From contig NC_065535.1 of assembly GCF_932294415.1 (NCBI RefSeq), forward strand, positions 95,992,862-96,056,861: DNA of 64,000 nucleotides, written 5' to 3'. The position numbers and the translations under genes were made by a program. The DNA comes from Quercus robur. Lineage: Eukaryota > Streptophyta > Magnoliopsida > Fagales > Fagaceae. Positions 49,401 to 60,070 of the stretch are shown piece after piece (positions within the stretch are counted from its first letter, which is position 1; the number at the start of each line of letters is the position of its first letter). The notes beneath the pieces are model-generated. The model saw only the letters and a list, made by a program, of their open reading frames with translations. It did not search any database and was not told where the DNA came from.

Positions 49401-49923
49401 AGGCACCCTCTTTCATGGCCTTTTCTACTCAGCTCAGTCTCCTCTTGTACTCCGTGCATTCTCTGATGCTGATTGGGCAGGAGATCCTACTGATCGCAGG
49501 TCTACTACAGGTTACTGTTTTCTCCTTGGTTCTTCTTTGATTTCTTGGCGAAGTAAGAAACAAACTTTTGTGGCCCGCTCCAGTACTGAAGCAGAGTATC
49601 GTGCTCTTGCTGATACCACATCTGAGCTCCTTTGGTTACGATGGCTCCTTAAGGATTTGGGTGTGTCTACCTCCTCTGCTACTCCCCTTTATTGTGACAA
49701 CCAGAGTGCCATTCATATTGCTCATAATGATGTCTTTCATGAACGGACTAAACACATCGAGATTGATTGTCATTTTATCCGTTATCATCTTGTCCATGGT
49801 GCGCTTAAGCTTTTCTCCGTCTCCTCCAAAGATCAACTTGCAGATATCTTCACCAAGTCACTTCCTAAGGGACGCACTCGTGATTTGGCTGACAACCTCA
49901 AGTTGATCTCACATCCACCTTGA
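46474..49923 (+). pseudogene. copia-2 Pol polyprotein with one internal stop
   Basis: One frame with a single TAA at 49045-49047; the same frame continues from 49048 to the stop at 49923. I place the start at the ATG at 46474, since no ATG lies further upstream in the open frame. Order: remnant of the Gag knuckle (FGHNIETCYQRNKS), protease WLMDSACCNHMTPH, integrase zinc site WHARLGHASS...CVSCQLGK and core (DVWGPSS, IFRSDNALEY, GRAEWKLRHI), reverse transcriptase [27 protein letters not shown] and YVDDM, RNase H SDADWAGDPTDRRS, TEAEYRALA and FHERTKHIEIDCHF. The stop falls between the YVDDM motif and MKDLGHFSYFLGLE, where copia proteins usually have Gln, so CAA to TAA is likely. As it stands the protein would end within reverse transcriptase. 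Confidence 0.93.
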
Positions 49924-49936
49924 GTTTGAGGGGGGC
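49922..49936 (+). other. Polypurine tract of copia-2
   Basis: GAGTTTGAGGGGGGC immediately before the 3' LTR; it primes plus-strand DNA synthesis in this class of elements. Confidence 0.9.
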
Positions 49937-50075
49937 TGTTAATGTATATTATGTTATGGGCTTTAGGCTCAAATTAGGTTACTTGTATAGCACACATATG
50001 CCTCCTATATAAAGGCAGTGATGTATATTCTTTTATTTTTATGAAATACAATACAATCTTCCAGTATTTCTAACA
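49937..50075 (+). repeat. 3' LTR of copia-2
   Basis: Identical to the 5' LTR except for one C-to-T change (GGCTCAAATT). Followed directly by the target duplication GAATT. Confidence 0.95.
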
Positions 50076-50394
50076 GAATTATTGGAGTTATGATCTAAAG
50101 AAATTAAGGCTATTCAGCCACAAAACCAGTCAGCAGCAGATTGGCATTTTATGATTCCATTTGAGGCTTAACAAGAAACATGGCAAGGAAAAGAAAGTAA
50201 CAAATACACATCAAACAAGTTGTCACACAGAAGTGCATATTGGTAGGCACACCTACATGCACTTGACTCCTTAGCTACTAACAAATGGAGTCTTTTTATC
50301 TTAATTTGCGTTACATAAATGTGGGAAAGCATTTTTTCACTGCAAAAGAGTTCACAAATGATAAAGACAAAGTTGAGACATAGTTTGTTTTACA

Positions 50395-52782
50395 TTAATA
50401 TGAACTCGAAGAAGTCTGAGTCGCATGGTCAACAATGGCATCCGTTGGATTTTCTAACAGGCGTTGGAAATAAAGAGGTACCTGAGGCGTGTCCACTTGC
50501 ATAACTCCTTCAAGAATTTTAATTACCTGGCCCATAGTTGGTCTATCCCTTGGATTGTCTTGAATGCAGCAACAAGCAACTTTACAAGCTCTAGTTAGCT
50601 CTAACATGTTGGCAATGCCCTCTAATTTGTCATCTACTAGTGTCAGAAGGTCTTCTCCTTTGTTTATTGCAATTGCAACACGAGCTGGAAAGTAGTTACA
50701 TATCTCATCATCTAGCATGTTTATATTTCTCCTACTGGATAGTATCTCAAAAAGAAGCTTCCCATAACTGAAAACATCAACTTTTGGAGTAACAGCTTCA
50801 CCTGAAATCCATTTTGGTGCTAGATAGGCCCTAGTTCCCCTCATGGTTGTCAAAACTCGACTGAAGTCACGACCAATTATCTTTGCAAGCCCAAAATCAG
50901 CCACTTTGGATTTTATTCTTCATCCAACAATATGTTCTCAGGTTTGATGTCAAAATGTATGATGCAATCTCTACAATTCTCATGAAGGTAGGCCAACCCT
51001 TTAGCAATCCCAATGGCAATATGATATCTTGTCTTCCAATCCAATATCCTGGAAACCTTTTGGAACAAATGAGATTCTAGAGAACCTTTCGGCATGAAAT
51101 CATAGACAAGAAATCTTTTTGAAACTTCTACACAAAAACCACGTAGGCGAAGAAGGTTGACATGCTGGATTGCTCCAATAGTACTAATTTCTGCATGAAA
51201 TTGTTTATCACCTTGCTCTAGACTTCTTATTTTCTTCACTGCAATAGCTCTTGAATTTGGCAATGCCCCTTTAAAAACAGAACCAAAACCGCCCTCCCCA
51301 AGTTTTTGGGAGAAGTTCTTTGTTGCTCTTCTCAAATCTCGATACTTAAACATAATTAAAGAAAATTCCACTTCCTTGAGTGCACCAGTGGAATGCCTCC
51401 AAATAATTGACAATACAATGCCAATGAGAAGGATGAGCACAACGAGAACTCCAACAATCCAAGCAACCCTTTTTGATATCTTGATTTACTTCCCATTGGC
51501 TCAGATGTTGAAATGCGAACATGAAAATCTCCACCTAATTTATCATCAGGAGAGAGTTGTTATAGATTTCTAAGCGTTCCGTGGTAAATTAAACACCCAT
51601 TATTATAAGAGTAAGCGAAACAATGACGATCGCTTAAGCAATTTAATTTGCATTCATCAACATTTTTGGTGACTGGATATTCTGCTGCTTCTACAAAGCG
51701 CATATTGGGCATCGTGAGGAGCTTGTTATCTGAGCATTCTAAAGGCTTGCTTCTCTGACACCCTCCTGTGTACTCAAATAAGTCCCACTTTCTTGGATCT
51801 TTTGGTCTAAATCCTTTGGGGCAATCACAAAGAGGTAAATTCCGCTCATTACAGATACCATTGTCCCCGCAGATGCCCAAAATCTCACAACTTTGCGAAG
51901 GTGTCTTCCGAACTGAATTCCATTGGCGTAAATCATTGTCCTATACATAGAGATTGAGCTCTCCGATGACATTCAAAACAAATCTTGTGAATTTATAAGG
52001 AGGAACGACAGAATATATAAAATATCTTTCATAATTATTGGAAACATAGGACACGTTTACGTATTGGTTAGTCAATTCTTTTGTAGACTCTACCTGCCAT
52101 ACTTATACTGATGGCCATCAGGAAGAATAGTATTATATAATATCAAGTAACCCATTCCATCTTTTTCTACTTCTAATTCAGCAGAGAACTGCCCTTTAGC
52201 TAGAAACGGAATACGATAATGAAAACTATCATCACTTTCATTGGTAGTTGTATTGACAGCAGGCACCTTGGCCCCTGGCAGCCATGTACCGGTTGTAAAC
52301 TCGGGCTCAAAAGTCTGCAACAATACAGTATTATAAAATTTACTTTTTAAAATAAAATTTCCATAGTCAAGTAGCACCCCTCTCCCAATGGTATAATTAG
52401 AATAAACCAAGCCACTATGAAGAAAAAAATCTTCACCTCCTTTTTCTGTTACCAACAAGTCACCATCCTCAGAAAGTTGTAGTGTTGGGTTCGAGAATAC
52501 ATGATTAGCTTCCCAAACCACCGTAAACTCTGATATAATTTTATACCATATGCCTAGGCGAAAGAAGCGAGACTTACCAGGTTTGAGGAAACCCATTTCA
52601 AAAATTCCACTTCTGGAAATAAGGGTCTGGTTCCATGCCAGAGACTGACCTGGGTACATGCTATCAGATGCAGTGGCTTGATGGGCTTTAATTGACATGA
52701 TGAGGAGGAGTACAGCAAAATGAGACCATGACTTCTTGGTTGGAGTGTAGATTTCCTGCTTTTGGCTTCTGCTTAGCCCCAG
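50395..52782 (-). pseudogene. G-type lectin S-receptor-like kinase, copy 2, degenerate full length
   Basis: All domains are traceable, but in pieces. The expected start is CTG at 52780-52782 where copies 1 and 4 have ATG. B-lectin (GQSLAWNQTLISRSGIFEMG) and mid-ectodomain run to 52090, where the frame is lost. A Trp codon of copy 4 is TAG at 51941-51943. EGF/PAN parts follow (CDCPKGFRP, CKLNCLSDRHCFAYSYNNGC) and end in another stop near 51560. A single-base loss near 51487 shifts the membrane segment. The kinase resumes LGEGGFGSVFKG, CIIHFDIKPENILL, is interrupted at about 50913, and continues DFGLAKIIGRDFSR to SSSSY. With a lost start, at least three frameshifts and at least three stops it cannot make a receptor. 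The C-terminal end shows what the intact tail of copy 4 would have been. Confidence 0.93.
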
Positions 52783-52887
52783 TTTGCAATTGTAGATCTT
52801 GGTATGTGAGAGCTGTAGTTTTTTTTGTTTTTTTTTTTTTGATAGGGCAAAATCATATCGAGTGTCAAGTGAGAGTTTTATCTTCCT

Positions 52888-52892
<5 letters not shown>

Positions 52893-52934
<42 letters not shown>
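52893..52934. repeat. T42 homopolymer
   Basis: A run of 42 T upstream of receptor kinase copy 2. Length may not be reliable. Confidence 0.9.
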
Positions 52935-52935
<1 letters not shown>

Positions 52936-53052
52936 GGGAGAAGAAAGATAATAAAAGTCTTATTAATTGAATGGACAATGTTTATCATAGATTTTAGTTA
53001 CCCTTAAATTAATCTTGCTACATCAGCACATACGTAGGCTTCGATTATATTA

Positions 53053-53995
53053 GAGCATTCACATCAGCTCATCTAAAAGATTCTGTTTATTTTACACCAA
53101 AAACCTACTTTTTTTATTTTACACCATCACTTTTACAAAACACTCACATCAGTTCATCTATTCTACCATCTCTTTTATTTAAATAATCAATTTTCTCAAT
53201 TATTTTATTATTTCTCTCAACTAACCCATTTTACCCATTTTTATATGCGCGCTCTCTCTCTCTCTCTCTCTCTCTACCATATTTTCTGATTTCTTGCCCT
53301 CACTCTTCTATCTCTCCATACCCACTCTTTCCCTCTCGGTCTATCTCTCTATACCCATCACTCTCCCTCTCGGTCACAAGCACCAATCCACATCATCTCG
53401 GTCACTAGCACCGATTCACAGCACCAATTCACAGCTCCGATCACAAGCATCGATCCACAGCACCGATCCACAGCTCAGTTCTCCCTAACTCCGATCCACA
53501 AGCACCGATCTCCCTAGCTCCAATCAGGCAAGACCCATACCCACGAGCTCTGATCGTTCCGATAAGCACCGATCTGTCTCTTTTTTGTTTTTCCGTTTGG
53601 GTTTGTTTGTGTGTGGGTGTGTTTGTGTATCTCTAATTTTTTTTTTTTTAGCAAGTGTATCTCTGTGTTGATTTTTCTATGTAGATGTGTTTGTGTATGG
53701 GTGTGTTTGTGTGCATTTGAGGAAAAAGAAGAAGATGAGGAGTGGGGAAGTTACTGAGTTTGTTGAGCACGAAGAAGAGAGAGAAAAAAGGGAGCGAATG
53801 GGAAATTAATAAAATAATAAATGGACGAGCAACAGTAATCGTGTATATTTACACGGTTACTGTAGCTCGTGTAGAGATATACACATTTTTATACAATTTT
53901 AGTAGCATTGATGTGGAGCATTTCTGTGTCAGAATGTGTAAAAAGAGCAATTTTTTGTATTTTGGAAGATTATCCACGGACTGATGTGGATGCTC
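53053..53995. mobile_element. PIF/Harbinger-like non-autonomous element, 943 bp
   Basis: The left end is GAGCATTCACATCAG and the right end on the other strand is GAGCATCCACATCAG, one mismatch in 15. TTA flanks both sides (53050-53052, 53996-53998), the target site of PIF/Harbinger transposons. Inside are a (CT)n tract near 53250-53275, degenerate CACCGATCCACAG repeats at 53385-53570, and GTGTGTTTGTGT repeats at 53605-53720. There is no transposase ORF. Confidence 0.85.
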
Positions 53996-53998
53996 TTA

Positions 53999-54506
53999 GG
54001 CACTTGACCAAACCAAACTGTTGACACCTCCAAGTCTTTGGTCCTGTTCTCTATATGTGGGAAAAAAACATTAAATTTTGTAGGGAAAGGAGACCCGCAA
54101 AAGCTGTGCTTTAATTTTAGTTTAAGTTATTTTTTTCAATTCTGGACTTTTTCTAGTCAACCGATGACATGTAACTGCAAATGGTGGAAGGGAAGGGCTG
54201 TTGCATATAACGGAGCAATGGGGAATGGGCATGAGTTCTAACGTTCAGCATTTTGATAGTTGTATAATTTTTCCTATATATATTTTTTTCTTTTTTAAAA
54301 TATAATTTATCCTATAATTTTAAAATGGTTTTTACAATTTTTAACCCTATAAATGCAGCCCACTACTTATTTATTTACTTCTATTATCACCCTATAACAA
54401 ATCTGTATAATTAATCCAGCCCACCTCTTATTTATTTAGTTCCACTATCAAGCCCAACCCAAAACCTTTTTAGTTCAGTTTTAGGGTTTTGTGTGAGCCT
54501 TTTCAG

Positions 54507-54509
<3 letters not shown>
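53999..54509. other. Continuation of receptor-kinase flank
   Basis: The part at 54180-54270 (GGTGGAAGGGAAGGGCT, GAGTTCTAACGTTCAGCA, GATAGTTGTATAATTTTTC) is a third copy of the duplicated flank seen at 41989-42065 and 44085-44165. Otherwise no feature. Confidence 0.7.
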
Positions 54510-54557
<48 letters not shown>

Positions 54558-54563
54558 GTTGAA

Positions 54564-54623
<60 letters not shown>
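54510..54623. repeat. A47 / 10-base spacer / T57 inverted homopolymers
   Basis: Forty-seven A, then CGTTGAAGCC, then fifty-seven T. The arms are complementary, so a single strand could fold into a very long A:T hairpin. Run lengths may be affected by assembly. Confidence 0.85.
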
Positions 54624-54639
54624 CAATTTTCTTATAATT

Positions 54640-54900
54640 ATTTTTTACATCTCTCTTCCTTACCATTTTATCTCCCCACTACTTCTTCAATCTTTCTTCC
54701 TCCCTTAACTTTTCATCTCCTCACTACCCTCTACATTAATATCATTCTTCCTTTTTCCATTCATCTTCCTTTATTTTTGTCTCTTCTTATTCACACCCTC
54801 TTACTATAAATTTGTTACTATCTCTTCTATTTTATGCATAGTTTTCCCTCACAAAAAAAAAGGTTCCCTCTCTCTCTCTAAATTTTTTGGTGGATTTTTT
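54640..54900 (+). repeat. Dispersed repeat copy, inverted partner at 59120-59430
   Basis: CT-rich sequence whose reverse complement resembles 59120-59430 (shared TCCTTTATTTT, GTCTCTTCTTATTC, TTTTATGCATA, TTTTTTGGTGGATTTTT-like words). No TIR or target duplication was fixed and no ORF is present. Confidence 0.75.
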
Positions 54901-55736
54901 TATTTTTCTTGCAACTCTACTTTAGGTTGATAATTTTTTATATTCTTTAAAACTCTATTTTGGGTTAATATGATTTAGTTTTGTTTTTTAAATTGTGATT
55001 TAGTTTTGTTTTTTAAATTGTTGTTGTTGTTGTTGTTTTTTATTTTTTATTCTCTTTGATTGTTAAATGTTATCCTATTGTGTTCTAAAGAATTAAATAT
55101 AGCATATAAAAATATAATATTATTCTATTACATAGCATGATTTTGATAATTTGATATTTATTATGAGACTTTACTAATTTTTGTTTATTTTCTAATACTT
55201 TGTGATGGACAAAGTACTCTTAATAGTTGTATTAAAAGTACTCTATAATGCCATTTATTTAAAGAAAAGCAAATGTTAGCCAAACAAAAATAATCGGATA
55301 GGTGACAAATTTTAACTTTTGCAATTTTATTTTTATTTTTATTATTTTATAACAATGCATCTATAGAAATTTAATTCTTAGATTTTGCTAATAATTGTTT
55401 ATTTGATAATATGTTTTGGACGGCCGAAATTATAATTTCTACAAAGAAAATAACCTTAATAGATTATCAAAAACAAAATTTTATCCTAATATTGGCTCAA
55501 TTAATCATTGTTAAGTTTTATTAATTTTTTTTAGTTTTCGTTTTTTTTTTTTTTTTGTGTTTTGGATTGTTCCTATATTATATTTATGATTATTCCTATA
55601 ATAAATAAAAATATAATTATGAAATACATTACTCATTATTAAATTAGTTTAAATTGTAAAAAAAAAATTAATAAAACCACCATAAAAATAATTATTACAC
55701 ACAATGTGCAGGTTCGCGGCTAATTTTTCATAATTG
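54901..55736. other. AT-rich intergenic, no gene
   Basis: Contains (TTG)6 near 55019-55037 and T-rich stretches. Nothing else recognised. Confidence 0.5.
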
Positions 55737-56204
55737 TCAATACAATGCCAATGAGAAGAATGAGCACAGCGAGAACTCCAACAACCCAGGCAGCCTTTTT
55801 CGATATCTTGGTTTTACTTCCCACTAGCTCAGATGCAGATATGCGTATATGAAAATCTCCACCTAACTCTTTATTAGAAGAAAGTTGCCGTACAATTATA
55901 TGTGCTGTTTCGTAAATTAAACACTCGTTATTATAAGAGTAAGCAACGCAATAACAAAGGCTCACGCAGTTTAATTTGCATTCTCCAACATGTTTTACTG
56001 CAGGATGATATGATGCTTCCGGAAAGCGCATGTTGGGTATTGTGAGAAACTTGTCATCTGAGCAATTTAAAGGAATTCGTGTCTCACACCCTTCACTGGA
56101 GTCATATAAGTCCCAATTTCTTGGATTTGTTGGTCTAAATCCTTTTGGGCAATCACAAAGAGGTACATTCAACATTTTTCCTGATTGCTGCTGATTGCAG
56201 ATCC
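55737..56204 (-). pseudogene. G-type lectin S-receptor-like kinase, copy 3, internal fragment
   Basis: Holds only the middle of the receptor: CDCPKGFRPTNPRNWDLYD (end of the S-locus/EGF part), the PAN part CKLNCVSLCYCVAYSYNNEC, GGDFHIRISASELVGSKTK and the membrane span AAWVVGVLAVLILLIGIVLT, and then ends two codons later. The frame is open throughout. The N-terminal lectin part and the kinase are absent on both sides. Its right edge at 56204/56205 is a sharp junction with the segment duplicated at 23369, so it is the product of a rearrangement. Confidence 0.92.
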
Positions 56205-56905
56205 AATAATGATGGATCATCTTTTTGCTGTTGGTGAAGATATGTTCATGGGACGAATAGTTGGTATTTCCAGCCTTACTGAATCTTTTCTTGGTGTTCA
56301 ATAAATAAATTTCTGGGGATATAGGCTGCTTGGGCAGCTTCGGTTATAATAGGATGGGGAATGGTATATATAGTGGAAAAATTGGTCTTTCTCTCACTGG
56401 AAGAATTCCACCTTTCCCATATACAAATTGATTAAAGCTTGTACAAAACTTTTTCTTGTAAGTGACTATTTTTAAGAAAACATTTTTAAGGAAAACTGAT
56501 TTATGTTCCTTATTTTTTCTTATAAATGACTCATTTTTTAGAAAAAATTTTGGGGGTAAAATTGATTCTTTTTTTGTTTAGAGATTTTTTTTTTGGGTGA
56601 CATCCATTCCATCGCCTCTTTCAAGCATTTCAGGTTTATTTACACCAAACAAATCTCATGCCTATGCTAGTCTTTCTTCAGACGAACCTTCTCCTTCTCA
56701 GTTCAAAACAACTCACGTTGTATAACAACATTCTTTGATCTTCAAACTACAATATGGGCCATTTGCGGAGGACCATTGTAGAGATTTCTTCAGCCCAAAA
56801 CTGCTCTCCTCATACTTGTATCATATGTGACCACAATAATGGGCCCACCATAATCAGGGTCGGGAATCACCATAAATTCAAATTCAATAAAGCAAACCAA
56901 AATAA
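56205..56905. repeat. Duplicated segment, copy 2 (partner 23369-24233)
   Basis: Parallel to 23369-24233 in the same orientation and without the MITE at the site corresponding to 23700. It contains about 115 bases (around 56694-56807) missing from the partner. Confidence 0.9.
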
Positions 56906-57652
56906 CGTGCCTACCATGATCAGGGGTCAACAATCAGTAATGTTCACCGGGTACATAACAAAAATTCACAATAATTTTAATACATTTTAAATTAGTCTAT
57001 CAATTTATCATTATTATTATTTTCATGACTCTTGTGTAAGTTGATAGGTTAATTTAAGAATGTTGTAAGTCGGTTCCAGTTAGCTTAATTAGTTGGTTGT
57101 CTATTGCTACCTTATCTAGTTTTTTGCATGTCCTTTGATTTGATTTTCTTTCCATTGAATCGAATTTTGCAATTTTGCAAAGCCTTCCAGCAGAGGCATC
57201 CCATAATAATATCTAAATTTGTTACAATACAAAACCACAAAAAAAAAAGAATAGCATATCTTGTATTAAGTTATGCATCTACATTCATGTTACAACTAAT
57301 ATGCACATACAACAAAACTGATTTATGCTACTCATATACAAAGAGAATACTTTATCCATAATAGTGAATACATCACATAAATGCACATAAGAGGTATCCA
57401 TTAGTGGAAAAAAACTCATCCATCTACAATTTATTGGAAAAATGAATATACATTTCTATCTGAGACACCACTTTCTAAACATTGGTTAATTAATGACCAC
57501 ATAAACTATAGTAGTCAAAATTCATTGCAATTCTTTTACTCTATTCTTCACCATGGCTTTGAGGTTTTTTTGGTTGGTTTATGGGAACCAATGTTGTTGA
57601 CATTTGAGATCTTCAATGGCACATCACCAACAAAATTAATAGGGAAAACCTG
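56906..57652. other. Intergenic, no gene recognised
   Basis: Short open frames only, no domain recognised. Confidence 0.5.

Positions 57653-57720
<68 letters not shown>
57653..57720. repeat. A68 homopolymer
   Basis: Sixty-eight consecutive A. Long homopolymers of this kind are often misjudged in length by sequencing. Confidence 0.9.
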
Positions 57721-57723
<3 letters not shown>

Positions 57724-58023
57724 ACTTTAGAGAGACATCCTAAATTCACAGAAGTATATATACATAATTAGTTTTTTTTTTTTTTTTTGAATTCTAATAG
57801 GGTGGCAATTGAACGGTTTTCATAGTTGCCTGATTAGGGAGAAGGAGAGTCATAGAGTTGAAGGGAGTTTGAATTTATCATATTGAGTTTAACGAAATAA
57901 TAAATGGAAAGTTGAAAAGTTAAGAAATTTTAATTGAGAGCCAGAGAGAGATGGTGGTTGAATGAAAATGGCAATAGATTTGGCTTGATGGAGTCATAAA
58001 TGGGAAGTTGAAAAATGGTAATG

Positions 58024-58060
<37 letters not shown>

Positions 58061-58324
58061 ATTATTGATGCTCATGAATTAGGTTTGATGGAGTTTTTTA
58101 TTTTTTATTTTTTATTTTATGTGATGGAGTGATAATTAGGAAAATATTAATTTGCAAAAGGAAGGAAAAAAAGAAAGAAAAGAAAAAGAAAAAAGCATTG
58201 TTGGTCAGTAAGTTTACCTAATATCTATATAATACAGCTCGGTTTACATTGATTGTACATTCCAACACAAAGAGCTACATTTTAGATGTCATGTTTTCCT
58301 TCCCATATTGCAATATATTTTTGT

Positions 58325-58972
58325 CATGATCATGATAGAAATATTGCAACAAAGCCACTCATTGTTCCAATAATAAAAAACCTCCCATCAAAATTTAAGC
58401 TCTCAAGGTTTTGCATTAAGCTGGATGCTCCAATATGGTCCAGAATAACATAAACTCCTACCATTGAACATTTAGTTAGCTATTCTTTTATATCACATAA
58501 CAAATCATTGCACAAAAGAATAATGAAAAACATCAATTTCTATAAAATTTTAAGTAGGATGGTCCAATATGATCCAGAATAATATCAACTCTTTCCATTA
58601 AACATTTAGTTAGTTGTTCTTTTGTTTATCACCTAATAATGAAAAACATCAATCTCTACAAACAATAAGGAAAACGAAGGTTTTAATATTAAAGAAAATA
58701 CATTTTCCACTTGTTTATTCCTTCACCCTTTTAACAAAGTCCTTTGTCTGGTAATTGATGCACACATTAGCCCCAAGATCCTTGCAAACAACTAATTTTT
58801 CATCATTCCTTGCCAATCACAATCTAAAACTATATGAATACTTGGAAACCAAACTTATGCATTAGAAGAAAAGTGATATTGGACCTGCCATAACAAACAC
58901 TTGCTCCATAGTATTTAGTTATCCAAATTGCAAATGTACCAATACCGCTTGAGCCCCCATGAACCTGAAATT
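58325..58972 (-). pseudogene. Quinone oxidoreductase (MDR superfamily) relic
   Basis: On the minus strand three blocks of a PIG3-like quinone oxidoreductase appear in correct order. The first is VHGGSSGIGTFAIWITKYYGA near 58970-58900, the nucleotide-binding loop. The second is NDEKLVVCKDLGANVCINY..KDFVKRVKE near 58830-58700, with a stop in the following codon. The third is GVYVILDHIGASSLMQNLES and NFDGRFFIIGTMSG near 58460-58340. Sequence between the first two has GT and AG at its borders, so introns were kept and this is not a processed copy. The block encoding VDIILDHIG occurs twice (58555-58665 and 58424-58540). N-terminal and C-terminal parts are missing. Not functional. Confidence 0.8.
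58424..58665. repeat. Tandem duplication inside the oxidoreductase relic
   Basis: Two imperfect copies, from about 58424 and 58555, both with TCCAATATGGTCCAGAATAA-like and GAACATTTAGTTAG-like words and ending AATGAAAAACATCAAT. Period about 130 bases. Confidence 0.85.
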
Positions 58973-59119
58973 TTAATATTCATGAGTTTTGCATTGGAGA
59001 TACCATGTTGCAACAAACAAAAAAGATAGAAATTATCATTTGAAGCTTGTATCGTGCATAAATTATCAAACCATTTGTAAATTGGACCAAAAATTACACT
59101 AAATAATCATAAAGGCTCA

Positions 59120-59430
59120 AAAATTAACAAAAAAAAATCTACCAAAAAATTGAGAGAGAGAGAGAGAGAACTTTTTTTTAAAGAGGAAATTATGCATAAA
59201 ATGGAAGAGAAAATAAAAAATTTATAATAAGAGAGTAAGAATAAGAAGAGACAAAATAAAGGAAGATAAAATGAAAGAGTAAGAGTGAAATTAAGGTAGA
59301 GGGTAGTGGAGAGATGAAAAGGTAAGAAAGAGAGAAAGGTTTGAGAAAGTGTAAATATTAAAATAAATGAGTGAATGAGTAATGTTAAAAAAATTATAGG
59401 AAAATTGAAAATAAAAAAGATAATGATGTG
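59120..59430 (-). repeat. Dispersed repeat copy, inverted partner at 54640-54900
   Basis: AG-rich on the plus strand; its reverse complement matches the partner with many small differences. Adjacent sequence at 59430-59500 has a GATGTAGCTCAACTGG word like a SINE A box, but no B box was found. Confidence 0.75.
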
Positions 59431-59499
59431 AACGCTGATGTAGCTCAACTGGAGTGTAGCAACATTAAATGCTACGCTTCAGATTTTAGATATATATAG

Positions 59500-60060
59500 A
59501 TAAGAATGGATTAATAACTTAATTTAGTCCCCTATTTGGTGTTGAACAAGCAGCAAGAGTATTTGTGTGTGTATCTCTTACAATTAGATTCCTCTTTATT
59601 TTTCTTCTAAAAAAAAAAAAAAAATCCTCTTTATTTTGTATTTTTTTTTGGGTAATATGAACATCATTTCAATTCTATTGTAATGTTTTGAATATTAATA
59701 TTAACATTCTGGAGCTAATGTACTATCGAAAAGAATAAATTGAGCATGGTTTTGGGAGCTCTTAAAGCTTTTACTGTTTTATGATAAATTCTTTATTTTT
59801 GACCAAAGAGTTTGGTGAAAGATTGATTGCAAAGATGAGGCAAAATCATTTGCAGATTTCATGGAAAATAGAAGAAAGAATGGTATGTTAAAAATGGTCT
59901 AAAAAATCGACAATGAGCTAGTGACTATTTTTATATTCTATTTAAAAAAAAACTTTTAAGCTCCTTTTGAAACAATTATACTAAAATATCATTCACACGT
60001 TTTCTCATGGTCTTTCAACAAATACACAACAAACAAATTGTCACAGGCAGAGGCACCTAC
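59500..60060. other. Intergenic, 3' flank of receptor kinase copy 4
   Basis: AT-rich; no gene recognised. From about 60040 on it is similar to the 3' flank of copy 2 (50222 onward). Confidence 0.5.
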
Positions 60061-60070
60061 ATGCACTTGG

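Larger units (their letters stand above)
45652..50075 (+). mobile_element. Young Ty1/copia element lacking gag (copia-2), 4424 bp
   Basis: Complete from LTR to LTR: 5' LTR 45652-45790, primer site, leader, pol, polypurine tract, 3' LTR 49937-50075. The 5-bp target duplication GAATT (45647-45651 and 50076-50080) is perfect. The two 139-bp LTRs differ at a single position (GGCCC against GGCTC), so the insertion is recent. The paralogous flank at about 42270 gives the pre-insertion state. Gag is missing: pol starts with only the second half of a zinc knuckle. Movement probably needed Gag from another element. Confidence 0.96.

Noticed and set aside
54432-54809. Open frames made of poly-Lys and poly-Phe
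   Set aside because: They are translations of A and T homopolymers.
55720-56301. A complete 193-residue secreted or membrane protein
   Set aside because: The first 30 residues come from the unrelated duplicated segment; the rest is an internal receptor-kinase fragment with nothing after the membrane span.
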